Shown here: piece by piece, positions 1 to 6,482 of the stretch
Layout of the letters: each line of letters starts with the position of its first letter
Position numbering within the stretch: the stretch's first letter is position 1
Source of the DNA: Nitrososphaerota archaeon
GTDB lineage: Archaea > Thermoproteota > Nitrososphaeria > Nitrososphaerales > CADDZS01
DNA length: 9,637 nucleotides
Assembly (NCBI GenBank): GCA_027886785.1
Contig: JAPCJV010000038.1
Location: 1-9,637 of the forward strand
Direction of reading: 5' to 3'
Made by a program: the position numbers and the translations under genes
The notes under the pieces: model-generated
The model's input: only the letters and a program-made list of their open reading frames with translations
Database searches by the model: none
What the model was told of the DNA's origin: nothing

Positions 1-2
1 AT

Positions 3-104
3 GCTTGGAGAAGATTGGCGGCAGAGGAAGTAGCGCGGGTGCTTGGAGGAGATCCACCTAAACATCCGATAAATCCAGAAGTCCTTAAAAATTCTGGAGA
101 TTAG
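3..104 (+). CDS. C-terminal end of a D-2-hydroxyacid dehydrogenase-like protein (5' end outside window)
   Basis: Frame 3 is open from the window edge to a TAG at 102-104 and encodes 33 residues. They read AAEEVARVLGG, then DPPKHPINPEVL. This resembles the usual tail of D-isomer-specific 2-hydroxyacid dehydrogenases (SerA/GyaR type): a final helix ending in 'G.pP.n.vNpev'. Members use NAD(P)H to interconvert 2-keto and 2-hydroxy acids in the cytoplasm. Catalytic residues and the Rossmann fold lie upstream of the window, so substrate cannot be judged. It is followed by a T-rich stretch and then a sugar-phosphate isomerase-like gene on the same strand, which fits a catabolic cluster. The call rests only on the C-terminal pattern; another protein with a similar tail is possible. 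Confidence 0.6.
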   Translation, partial: AWRRLAAEEVARVLGGDPPKHPINPEVLKNSGD

Positions 105-111
105 AGTAGAC

Positions 112-131
112 TTTTTAGGATTTCATTTCTT
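112..131 (+). terminator. T-rich candidate terminator after the dehydrogenase-like gene
   Basis: Eight bases after the TAG at 102-104 there is a T5 run (112-116), followed by a T-rich stretch (121-131). Archaeal RNA polymerase can terminate on oligo-T without a hairpin. A weak hairpin follows at 135-166 (TAGGG/CCCTA with an inner CTGT/ACAG). The position fits; strength cannot be judged. Confidence 0.3.
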
Positions 132-191
132 GAATAGGGATTTGTTCTGTATCTCGGACAGCCCTAAATAGTGAAACCGACTTTGGAATTA

Positions 192-199
192 CTTATTTT
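192..199 (+). promoter_or_regulatory. Candidate TATA box for the isomerase/epimerase gene
   Basis: CTTATTTT lies in an AT-rich stretch. With the usual archaeal spacing of about 26-27 bases, transcription would begin near 222. That gives a leader of about 20 nt carrying the purine-rich AGGGGA (230-235) just before TTG 242. The three elements support each other, but each is weak alone. Confidence 0.4.
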
Positions 200-241
200 G
201 AAACATGTTTGAAATTTTCCTTGAAAAATAGGGGAAATCGA

Positions 242-1054
242 TTGAAAATCGGGGCAACCGCCTGGTATTCAAAAATACTTCCGCTGGAGGATTCATTAGC
301 ATGGTTGTCTCGTCTGGGGTACGAAGGTGTGGAAATTCCGGGTTTTGTTGAGGAAATTGATGGTGAGAGACGTAGATATCTAAAAAAATTGTTGAAAGAG
401 CTTAACCTGGAGCTTGTTTCTGTAAGTGCCGGGATCCCATTTTCTCGCAATGGAGAGAGGCTAAATCTTCACAGCTCGAACGATGAGATTCGACGAGCTT
501 CTGTGCAATACGTGAGGGATTGCATCGATCTTGTAGTTAGTATGGACGGACATCTTGTTTACGTTGCATCTGTGGTGAAAGGGAACAATTCAGAACAGAA
601 AGACTATGAATTTTTTTCAGAGAGCCTCGATAAATGCGCCGACTACGCGTACTCAAATAGCGTACAAGTGGCCCTTGAGCCTTTTCCCTTTGGTGCCATT
701 CCGAGTGCAAAGATCGCACAGGAGCTAATTTCAAAACTCAATCGGTCGAATGTGGGATTGCTGTTAGATACTGGACATCTCGCTCTGAGTCATGAGTCAT
801 TTAGCATCTCGCCCTTTATGATCCGGAAATTAGTAATGCACGTTCACTTCAATAACAACAACTATCTCCAAGATAAACATTGGAAGCCCACTTTCGGCAA
901 CATCGTCAAAAAGGATTTTGAAATCTTCGTGAAGAGCTTGAAAGAGGGTGGTTATGACAAGTACGTTTCAATTGAACTTCTGAACGTAGAAAATGTTGAA
1001 AGTGAGCTGAACGAGTCAAAACAGTTTCTTTCAGAAATTCTGAGCAGCGTCTAG
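242..1054 (+). CDS. Sugar-phosphate isomerase/epimerase family protein (AP-endonuclease-2-like TIM barrel)
   Basis: A 270-residue protein from TTG 242, the usual length for this xylose-isomerase-like TIM-barrel family. Cytoplasmic members isomerise or epimerise sugars, sugar phosphates or inositol derivatives with a divalent metal. It opens MKIGATAWYSK, a typical first beta strand. Likely metal or catalytic positions, numbered from the longest frame (TTG 209), are E157 in VALEPFPFG, D187 and H190 in LLLDTGH, H211/H213 in HVHFNNN and E256 in SIELL. They occur in family order. I prefer TTG 242 because AGGGGA (230-235) sits at Shine-Dalgarno distance and the beta strand starts at once; the frame is open from TTG 209, and TTG 221 is another option. 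Neighbours are a hydroxyacid dehydrogenase-like gene upstream and an MFS transporter downstream, suggesting sugar or polyol catabolism. Exact substrate is unknown. Confidence 0.82.
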   Translation: MKIGATAWYSKILPLEDSLAWLSRLGYEGVEIPGFVEEIDGERRRYLKKLLKELNLELVSVSAGIPFSRNGERLNLHSSNDEIRRASVQYVRDCIDLVVSMDGHLVYVASVVKGNNSEQKDYEFFSESLDKCADYAYSNSVQVALEPFPFGAIPSAKIAQELISKLNRSNVGLLLDTGHLALSHESFSISPFMIRKLVMHVHFNNNNYLQDKHWKPTFGNIVKKDFEIFVKSLKEGGYDKYVSIELLNVENVESELNESKQFLSEILSSV

Positions 1055-1190
1055 CGATGGCTGTATCCAACGTTAACATCTTTGAAGTGGACGAGCTGAA
1101 TGTCTTTTGATCACAATACAAAGTTTGCAATGGTTTACTTGAAAATCTAACAAGATATAACAAAACGAATACGCTCGATCGGGGGCCGCC

Positions 1191-1216
1191 TAGGGGTAGG
1201 TCGACGTTTTAGGGGT
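1191..1216. repeat. Direct repeat TAGGGGT, two copies
   Basis: TAGGGGT occurs at 1191-1197 and 1210-1216, a 19-base period, each copy followed by a G-rich trimer or pair (AGG, GG). Between them lies the palindrome GTCGAC. This is short enough to be chance. Confidence 0.3.
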
Positions 1217-1252
1217 GGTTAAGTTGACACTTTACGCACGAACGCCTAACAA

Positions 1253-1282
1253 ACCGTTGACCCGGAATAATTCGACAACGGT
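1253..1282. repeat. Nested inverted repeat (ACCGTTG/CAACGGT around GAAT-A-ATTC)
   Basis: Perfect 7-base arms at 1253-1259 and 1276-1282 enclose a second perfect dyad, GAAT-A-ATTC (1265-1273). The centres differ by about 1.5 bases. As RNA this is a two-stage hairpin with a 5/2 internal loop; as DNA it could be an operator. There is no T-run directly after it, so it is not an obvious terminator. Confidence 0.45.
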
Positions 1283-1350
1283 CGTACTATTTTGTAAATC
1301 TTCTAGTGCACAATAGTTCTGATTATCCTTCGCAACCAATATCCAAACAG

Positions 1351-1392
1351 TGTTATTCCGTTATTTTGACATCAACTAATAACAGAATAACA
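1351..1392. repeat. 15-bp imperfect inverted repeat with 12-base spacer
   Basis: Left arm TGTTATTCCGTTATT (1351-1365) pairs with right arm AATAACAGAATAACA (1378-1392) at 14 of 15 positions; the only mismatch is C1359/A1384. Each arm contains two GTTATT/AATAAC units, so it is also an internal direct repeat. The spacer is TTGACATCAACT. It lies about 200 bases before the first possible start of the MFS gene. An operator with four half-sites, a structured RNA element or the end of a small element are all possible. Confidence 0.6.
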
Positions 1393-1500
1393 GAAATGCC
1401 CTGAGGGTAAACATTTACTGGCGATTAGTCCCCCGTCCAAGGAAGCAGTGACTGGATTAAGATCTCTAATGTCGCTTGCTTACGGAATTTCCAAGATCTA

Positions 1501-1532
1501 AGAATCGAGATTCCATCGCCAAAGAATCGAGA
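1501..1532. repeat. Perfect 10-bp direct repeat AGAATCGAGA with 22-base period
   Basis: AGAATCGAGA is found at 1501-1510 and 1523-1532. The 22-base period is close to two helical turns, so both copies face the same side of DNA, as expected for cooperative regulator sites. The first copy also overlaps a GAAT-CGAG-ATTC dyad (1502-1513). It ends 53 bases before ATG 1586, so it may regulate the transporter. Confidence 0.4.
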
Positions 1533-1669
1533 GCTTTTTCCAATGAAGTATCGATAGGGACGTTGAGGGCGGTTATCTGCTTGGAATGGTGAAAAGGGAA
1601 AGAAGTAAAAATAAGACACACGTGTCTTTTACCAATCGTAGGTTTGTTATTTTCAATAGCGATGACCAT

Positions 1670-2956
1670 ATGATCATAAAACAGGGGCTACGGCAAAACC
1701 TTAGTCAATTCATAGTTCTTGCGGTTGTCAACGCCTTTGTCGGCAGTATGCTCGGTCTCGAGCAGACCGTAGTACCACTGATAGGAAAGAACGTGTTTGG
1801 AATCGAATCTAACGCAATAATTTTGTCATTCATTGCAAGCTTTGGTCTGGTAAAGGCGTTTCTCAATCTCTACGCGGGCACCTTGGCAGAGAAATGGGGA
1901 AGAAAGAAAGTGCTGATAACGGGATGGTTACTTGGCATTCCCGTACCGTTCGTTCTTCTTTTCGCTCCTAACTGGAATTGGATAATATTTGCAAACGTCC
2001 TTCTCGGAGTAAACCAAGCCCTGGCATGGTCGATGACTGTCAACATGAAAATAGACTTGGTCGGCAAGGAAAGGAGAGGACTGGCCTTAGGTCTTAACGA
2101 GTTTTCTGGTTACCTCTCAGTAGCCGTGGTCGGAATTGCAACTGGCTATTTGGCATCCGTCTACGGTTTGAAGCCCTATCCGTTTTATCTGGGCATCGGG
2201 TTTGTACTATTAGGCACCTTACTTTCTTGGTTAGTTGTAAAAGACACAAAACAGTTCATTCAGCTTGAGCTGAAAAATCATGAAGATCTTCCGCAACCTC
2301 AGAAGAATTACAGCTCTGTGACGGCAGCTAATAATCATGATAACAGCAACCTTACATTCAGGAGGGTATTTGTCCTAACTTCTTGGCGCAATCGCGACCT
2401 TCTAGCAGTAAGTCAAGCAGGTCTTGTTAACAACCTCGTCTTTGGCGTGACTTGGGGATTGTTCACGCTCTATTTTGCATCATTCAATCTGAATGTAAAC
2501 ACCATTGGATTGCTAAAGTCAATACACCCGGGCATATGGGGAATACTGCAACTCTTAACGGGCTCATTAAGCGATAAGGTAGGCCGCAAGATACTGATCT
2601 ATCCCGGAATGATGATTCAGGCAGGAGGAGTATGGACTGTCCTGTTTACAAATTATATGCTTGGTTGGATCGTTGGAATGTCATTACTTGGCATCGGAAC
2701 TGCCTTGGTCTATCCGACGCTCTTGGCTGCGATTAGTGATGTCGCGCATCCTAAGTGGCGGGCAACGTCGTTAGGAGTCTACCGGTTCTGGAGAGATCTG
2801 GGATTTGTGTTCGGGGCACTAGGTATCGGATTTATTGCAGATATCATCAACATGAGCACAGCAATTAATTTCGTGGGTTGGATTGCATTTGCGTCGGGTC
2901 TGTTCGTATTCCTAGTCATGCGTGAAACAAAAACAAGTCATAGTGCTCATAATTAA
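1670..2956 (+). CDS. MFS transporter, 12 transmembrane segments
   Basis: A secondary transporter of the major facilitator superfamily, in the cytoplasmic membrane. The frame opens at ATG 1586 (456 residues). I prefer ATG 1670 (428 residues), because residues 1-28 of the long form are polar and unlike the family, while the shorter form begins right before GLRQNLSQF and the first helix (AVVNAFVGSMLGLEQTVVP). Using long-form numbers, motif A appears twice: GTLAEKWGRKK at 98-108 (loop 2-3) and GSLSDKVGRK at 326-335 (loop 8-9), marking the two six-helix halves. A polar central loop (about 221-265) separates them. The C-terminal half ends in helices followed by a short hydrophilic tail. Substrate cannot be read; sugars, organic acids or drug/metalloid efflux are all possible. 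Neither start has a clear Shine-Dalgarno sequence or a strong TATA box. Confidence 0.88.
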   Translation: MIIKQGLRQNLSQFIVLAVVNAFVGSMLGLEQTVVPLIGKNVFGIESNAIILSFIASFGLVKAFLNLYAGTLAEKWGRKKVLITGWLLGIPVPFVLLFAPNWNWIIFANVLLGVNQALAWSMTVNMKIDLVGKERRGLALGLNEFSGYLSVAVVGIATGYLASVYGLKPYPFYLGIGFVLLGTLLSWLVVKDTKQFIQLELKNHEDLPQPQKNYSSVTAANNHDNSNLTFRRVFVLTSWRNRDLLAVSQAGLVNNLVFGVTWGLFTLYFASFNLNVNTIGLLKSIHPGIWGILQLLTGSLSDKVGRKILIYPGMMIQAGGVWTVLFTNYMLGWIVGMSLLGIGTALVYPTLLAAISDVAHPKWRATSLGVYRFWRDLGFVFGALGIGFIADIINMSTAINFVGWIAFASGLFVFLVMRETKTSHSAHN

Positions 2957-3061
2957 CATAATTCGAAGCCTGCCGACCCATCATCGCCATGATTCAACAG
3001 CGATAGCATTTCACTCAAAGTTTCATCGGTGTCGAGTCTCACCTTGTCTAGGCTCTTCGAG

Positions 3062-3068
3062 TTTATAT
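3062..3068 (+). promoter_or_regulatory. TATA box for a leaderless transcript of the metallo-beta-lactamase gene
   Basis: TTTATAT is centred 28 bases before ATG 3093. The archaeal TATA centre usually lies about 26-27 bases before the start site, so transcription should begin at or next to the start codon. No Shine-Dalgarno-like sequence precedes the ATG, consistent with leaderless translation. Confidence 0.65.
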
Positions 3069-3092
3069 GTAGCCAGCTTTTGACATCGTTAC

Positions 3093-3824
3093 ATGCCTTA
3101 TCTCAGGCAAATATACAATGAGCCGACCAGTTGTGCTTCATACGTCTTGGGATGCCCTACCGCTGGGATTTGCGCGGTAGTTGATCCTAAGGAGAACGCG
3201 TCAGAATACATTCGGATTGGCAATGAGAAGGACACGAAGATAACGCACGTAATTGAGACCCACATTCACGCAGATCACATCTCGGGTGCGAGGAAGCTTT
3301 CAAAGCTCACGGGAGCAAAGTTGTACTTGCATAGATCGGCCGACGTAAAATTTGACTACGAGCCTCTTGAGGACAACCAATTACTAGGTATTGGTAACGC
3401 AAAGATAAAGGTGATCTTCACACCGGGGCATACACCGGAAAGTATCTCGTTGCTCTACATTGATAAGACCAGAAGCAACACACCTTGGGCTGCATTAACA
3501 GGAGATACTCTCTTCATCGGAGACATTGGAAGGCTTGACTTGGTAGGAGCTGGTACTCCTAGACAGATGCACGAAAGCATCTTCAAAAAACTCCTTACAC
3601 TGGAGGATTTCGTCGAAATTTATCCTGCGCACTACGCCGGGTCGGTGTGCGGCAAAGGCATGAGCCCTAAAACGGTCTCGACTATTGGCTACGAGCGGAG
3701 ATTTAACAGAGCGTTAACGGCCAAGTCCCTTGGTGAGTTCGTGAGATTTCTGGAAACAAATAAGCCGAAGCCTTTTCCAGAGCACAAGAAAATCAAGGAA
3801 AAGAATGCAGGTTATAGAAACTAA
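3093..3824 (+). CDS. Metallo-beta-lactamase fold hydrolase, persulfide dioxygenase/glyoxalase II-like
   Basis: A 243-residue single-domain protein. The full metal site is visible: H57, H59, D61 and H62 in THIHADHISG, H113 in PGHTPES, D138 in TGDTLFIGDIGRLDL and H180 in YPAHYAGSVCG. The spacing and the TGDTLFIGDIGRLDL and CGKGMSPK stretches resemble ETHE1/Blh-type persulfide dioxygenases more than classical glyoxalase II. In those enzymes iron bound by two His and one Asp oxidises glutathione or other low-molecular-weight persulfide to sulfite. No rhodanese domain follows, unlike some bacterial fusions. There is no signal peptide, so it is cytoplasmic. The persulfide carrier in an archaeon is unknown, and hydrolysis of a thioester is the alternative. 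The start is supported by the TATA box 28 bases upstream. It is convergent with the SRPBCC gene across 76 bases. Confidence 0.85.
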   Translation: MPYLRQIYNEPTSCASYVLGCPTAGICAVVDPKENASEYIRIGNEKDTKITHVIETHIHADHISGARKLSKLTGAKLYLHRSADVKFDYEPLEDNQLLGIGNAKIKVIFTPGHTPESISLLYIDKTRSNTPWAALTGDTLFIGDIGRLDLVGAGTPRQMHESIFKKLLTLEDFVEIYPAHYAGSVCGKGMSPKTVSTIGYERRFNRALTAKSLGEFVRFLETNKPKPFPEHKKIKEKNAGYRN

Positions 3825-3834
3825 TACGAGATTA

Positions 3835-3908
3835 GAGCTCATTGAGCTCATGCAAATAGATCAGGAATTTGCGCATTCCGAGCGCGATCACTTTCAGACA
3901 TTACTGAA
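3835..3908. repeat. Short inverted repeats in the convergent intergenic gap
   Basis: Three small dyads lie between or at the two convergent gene ends: GAGCTC-ATT-GAGCTC (3835-3849), GGAAT-TTGCGC-ATTCC (3864-3879) and TTCAG-ACATTA-CTGAA (3893-3908, overlapping the SRPBCC stop). They could form hairpins that protect or end the two transcripts. None has a strong T-run, so a terminator role is only suggested. Confidence 0.3.
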
Positions 3909-4383
3909 TGGGCGTCAAAGGACTCTCTGCCTTCCTCTTGAGACCTTCAAGATTAACTTGACAGGCAGCGTCTATGACCCTATGCATCTTCACTTTGTCC
4001 AATAACTTTCCTATGATTGAATACGGCATCTGATAATCGATTGTCAGCGCTAGCTTAGTACCCTTTTCCGCAGGATCTAGCTCGAAGCGCCATTCGAGTC
4101 TCTTCATTGAACCCTTCGTTTGCCTCCATACGATTTCCCTGTCCGAAATCTTCTCTACAATATTATCGAATTCAAACCTTGGACGACCCATGGGCTTCAA
4201 ATCTGCTTTTATGGAGAAGGTGGCCCCTTCCTTCAGAACCTCTTGTGGACATGATGAATCTACCACGATTGGTGCCCAATCTTTTATTCTGTTCCCATCC
4301 AGCAGAATCTTGGAAAGAGTAGAGGGAGGTTGAGCTATCTCTATTGTGTGTCTGACAAAAGTCATGACTCGAGTTGAAGACAT
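3901..4383 (-). CDS. SRPBCC (START/polyketide cyclase-like) family protein
   Basis: A 160-residue protein with the layout of the SRPBCC/Bet v1-like fold. It has a first strand (MTFVRHTIEIAQPPSTLSKI), a helix with 'W' (RIKDWAPIV), alternating strands (EGATFSIKADLK, FEFDNIVEKISDREIVWRQ, LEWRFELDP, TKLALTIDYQMP) and a long C-terminal helix (GKLLDKVKMHRVIDAACQVNLEGLKRKAE). Members bind lipids, polyketides or other hydrophobic ligands in a cavity, or act as uncharacterised coenzyme-binding proteins. No catalytic residue can be assigned. The ATG at 4383 is the longest start; M7 (4365) matches the usual family start better, and a weak TTTTAG element lies about 30 bases before it. It is divergent from the large methyltransferase fusion gene, with a gap of about 280-350 bases depending on that gene's start. 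Confidence 0.75.
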   Translation of the reverse strand: MSSTRVMTFVRHTIEIAQPPSTLSKILLDGNRIKDWAPIVVDSSCPQEVLKEGATFSIKADLKPMGRPRFEFDNIVEKISDREIVWRQTKGSMKRLEWRFELDPAEKGTKLALTIDYQMPYSIIGKLLDKVKMHRVIDAACQVNLEGLKRKAESPLTPIQ

Positions 4384-4730
4384 TACCCGCCGCCTAAAAG
4401 GCTTCCATGGACTCTCCTGCGAACTCAGTCTGATTAGAACTAGAGTAAGAAAGGTTGGTGAAGCCTATGACTTGTTATTTTAGTCAGAGGTGTTGCGTCC
4501 TCCGGTTAAATTTCGTCGCACCCGCAATCTTAGATTAACCTAATAAATATCAAGGACTAGATTTAGGGCCTCTGTGAAAGTAGTATATTTTCAAAATTCA
4601 TCCAATCCTAACGTATTCACATGCATTAATTTTTTTCAAGTAGTGCCACTTCTCCAAAGTATTGAGCCTAATAATATTCCAAAAGGCTTCGTCAGAACCG
4701 CAACCCCTTTCTAGAGCTATTATCACGCTG
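4384..4730. promoter_or_regulatory. Divergent intergenic region with several TATA-like stretches
   Basis: This region separates the SRPBCC gene (-) from the fusion gene (+). It contains a small dyad GCCT-AAA-AGGC (4392-4402) and a spaced 7-base inverted repeat AGGCTTC/GAAGCCT (4399-4405 and 4460-4466). AT-rich TATA-like stretches lie near 4540-4550 (CTAATAAATATC), 4580-4590 (AGTATATTTTC) and 4669-4678 (TAATAATATT). Their multiplicity prevents choosing one. No gene is seen. Confidence 0.4.
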
Positions 4731-6479
4731 ATGCCAGGCGAACCTAGACTAATGGCGCAGATGGCTGCATCAAAAGATAGAGGTAAATCGAAGCCCCTAA
4801 TCGAAGTAGTGCACTACGCAGATCCTTGGTGTTGGTACTCCTGGGGGTTAGAACCCGTCCTCCAGAGATTACAAGAGGTCTACGGTGAGAATTTGGAAAT
4901 CACATTCCTGATGGGTGGAGTCTTTGATAACATGAAAGAATGGTTAGAGCATTATGGCATTGAAGACAATAAGGCGTTGATCGAATGGATACAAGAAAAT
5001 GACAAGCTTATGAGGAACCCCTTCAATGTTGAATACTTGCTTCAATCAGGTGTCAAGACCACCCTAACAGCTTGTATCGCGGTCAAAACAGCAGAACTTT
5101 ATCATGGCAAGGAAACTGCAGAGCGCTTCTATAGGAAGTTATTGGAGGCAGCTCTTGTTAGGGCACAGAATATTTCGAGTAAAGAAGTCCTCGAAAAGTT
5201 GGCACTTGAGTCGGGATTTGATGCGAGGGAATTTATCAAAAAGCTCGGCGATAAAAAATCACAAGACAATTTCAATAAAGACAGGAGAAAGATGGAAGCT
5301 GAGAAAGGCAACTATTATTCTCTTTCCATCGCAAACAGGCTTACAGGAAAGAGGCAAGTAGTTGCTGGTTATACTTCGGAGAATTATGAGAAAGCAATCG
5401 AGGAACTCACAGATAACCAACTCCCGAAGAAGACGCCGATAGACATATTGGAACATTTGGATCGGAGGAGAGATTCTCTGATCAGTGCGAGGGAAATCGC
5501 AGAAGTGTTCAAAATCAGTCAGGAGGAGGCGGAGCGTAGACTAAACGGACTATCAAAAACAGGAGCTCTTGAACGGGTTACAGTGGAGAAGGCTGGCGTT
5601 TATTGGCAGCTTCCGATGAATCTCCATCTCCCAAAGCTCACAATCGAGCAGGTGACCCTGTCGCATGTAACGGCAAGTGCGCAGGTAACTGAAGGAGTAA
5701 AGCTCGAAGAGGTCGTCACAAGTGCGGTTCAGAAACTGTACTCCGAGGTGGCTAGTCAGCCAGAGAAAGGGTTTCATTTTCCCGTTGGTCGTTCGGCTGC
5801 ATCATTTGTCGGATATCCTCAGGAGGAATTGGACAAAATTCCGCAGCGAGCCGCAGAATCATTCGCAGGCGTGGGTTATCCGCATATCACAAACTCGATA
5901 AACAAAGGCGATACCGTTCTGGATGTCGGCTCTGGATCGGGGACGGACATCTTCGTTTCCGCTCTGAGGACGGGCACCGAAGGCAAAGTTATCGGACTGG
6001 ACTTTACAGATCCAATGATCGCAAAGGCTATTCGCAATATCGGGGAATCTAACTTCGCTAACATAAGAATAGTGAAGGGAGATGCCACTCGCATCCCGGT
6101 GGATGATAATTCTGTTGATGTGGTCACGAGCAACGGAGTTTTGAACCTAGTGCCCAACAAACAGAAGGCGTTTCGGGAGATCTTTAGAATCCTGGGGCCT
6201 GGCGGCAGATTACAATTTGCAGATATCGTAGTGCATGAAGACGTCCAAGCAGTCTGCGGGCTTGTACCTCAGCTTTGGGCGGATTGCATAGGAGGAGCAG
6301 TGTCAGAGAAAAATTACTTTGAGATGTTAAAGAATGCGGGCTTCGAAGACGTGAGAGTTTCAAACAGGCTGGATTATTTCTCCAAGGCTGCCTCTGAAAA
6401 CATCAGACGATTGGCAAACACGTTCGGGGCCGAATCAGTAGTTATCTCTGCAATGAAACCAACCAGAGAATCGCGATAG
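4731..6479 (+). CDS. DsbA/FrnE-like thioredoxin-fold domain, winged helix and ArsM-like SAM methyltransferase fusion
   Basis: A large cytoplasmic fusion. The frame is open from TTG 4662 (605 residues, numbering used here). ATG 4731, 4752 and 4761 are better starts because the first domain begins only at about residue 45; 4731 is shown. Residues 45-250 are DsbA/FrnE-like (VVHYADPWCWYSWGLEP, then LMGGVFDN), but the redox motif is C57-W-Y-S60, not CxxC. Residues 255-320 form a winged helix (ISAREIAEVFKISQEEAERRL, wing ALERVTVEKAGVYWQLP). Residues 355-598 match ArsM-type methyltransferases: GYPQEELDKIP, motif I VLDVGSGSG (419-427), D447 in GLDFTDPM, GDATRIPV, SNGVLNLVPNKQKAF and LGPGGRLQFADI. ArsM's GCGNP is GVGYP here (V404), and SNC is SNG. 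C532 and C542 (ADCIGGA) remain. Function is inferred: thiol-assisted methylation of arsenite, another metalloid or a thiol, or DNA-linked regulation. It is convergent with the cyclase gene. Confidence 0.82.
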   Translation: MPGEPRLMAQMAASKDRGKSKPLIEVVHYADPWCWYSWGLEPVLQRLQEVYGENLEITFLMGGVFDNMKEWLEHYGIEDNKALIEWIQENDKLMRNPFNVEYLLQSGVKTTLTACIAVKTAELYHGKETAERFYRKLLEAALVRAQNISSKEVLEKLALESGFDAREFIKKLGDKKSQDNFNKDRRKMEAEKGNYYSLSIANRLTGKRQVVAGYTSENYEKAIEELTDNQLPKKTPIDILEHLDRRRDSLISAREIAEVFKISQEEAERRLNGLSKTGALERVTVEKAGVYWQLPMNLHLPKLTIEQVTLSHVTASAQVTEGVKLEEVVTSAVQKLYSEVASQPEKGFHFPVGRSAASFVGYPQEELDKIPQRAAESFAGVGYPHITNSINKGDTVLDVGSGSGTDIFVSALRTGTEGKVIGLDFTDPMIAKAIRNIGESNFANIRIVKGDATRIPVDDNSVDVVTSNGVLNLVPNKQKAFREIFRILGPGGRLQFADIVVHEDVQAVCGLVPQLWADCIGGAVSEKNYFEMLKNAGFEDVRVSNRLDYFSKAASENIRRLANTFGAESVVISAMKPTRESR

Positions 6480-6482
6480 CTT

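Larger units (their letters stand above)
1055..1585. other. Gene-free, repeat-rich interval between isomerase and MFS genes
   Basis: No convincing coding region is seen on either strand. The interval holds several small symmetric elements listed separately: TAGGGGT direct repeats (1191-1216), a nested dyad (1253-1282), a long imperfect inverted repeat (1351-1392) and a 22-bp-period direct repeat (1501-1532). It is unusually long for this compact window. It could be a regulatory region for the transporter, an untranslated RNA, or the remains of a lost gene or small mobile element. No transposase fragment was recognised. Confidence 0.6.

Noticed and set aside
135..166. TAGGG/CCCTA hairpin as a riboswitch before the isomerase gene
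   Set aside because: It lies upstream of the predicted transcription start near 222 and has only a short stem with a bulge, so it would not be in the isomerase leader; at most it belongs to the end of the previous transcript.
1351..1392. CRISPR-like repeat reading of the GTTATT units
   Set aside because: There is only one inverted pair with no regularly spaced copies or spacers, and no cas genes nearby.
3805..4005. 66-residue + strand frame overlapping the metallo-beta-lactamase and SRPBCC gene ends
   Set aside because: Half of it lies antisense to the SRPBCC gene, and it has no family match or start signal of its own.
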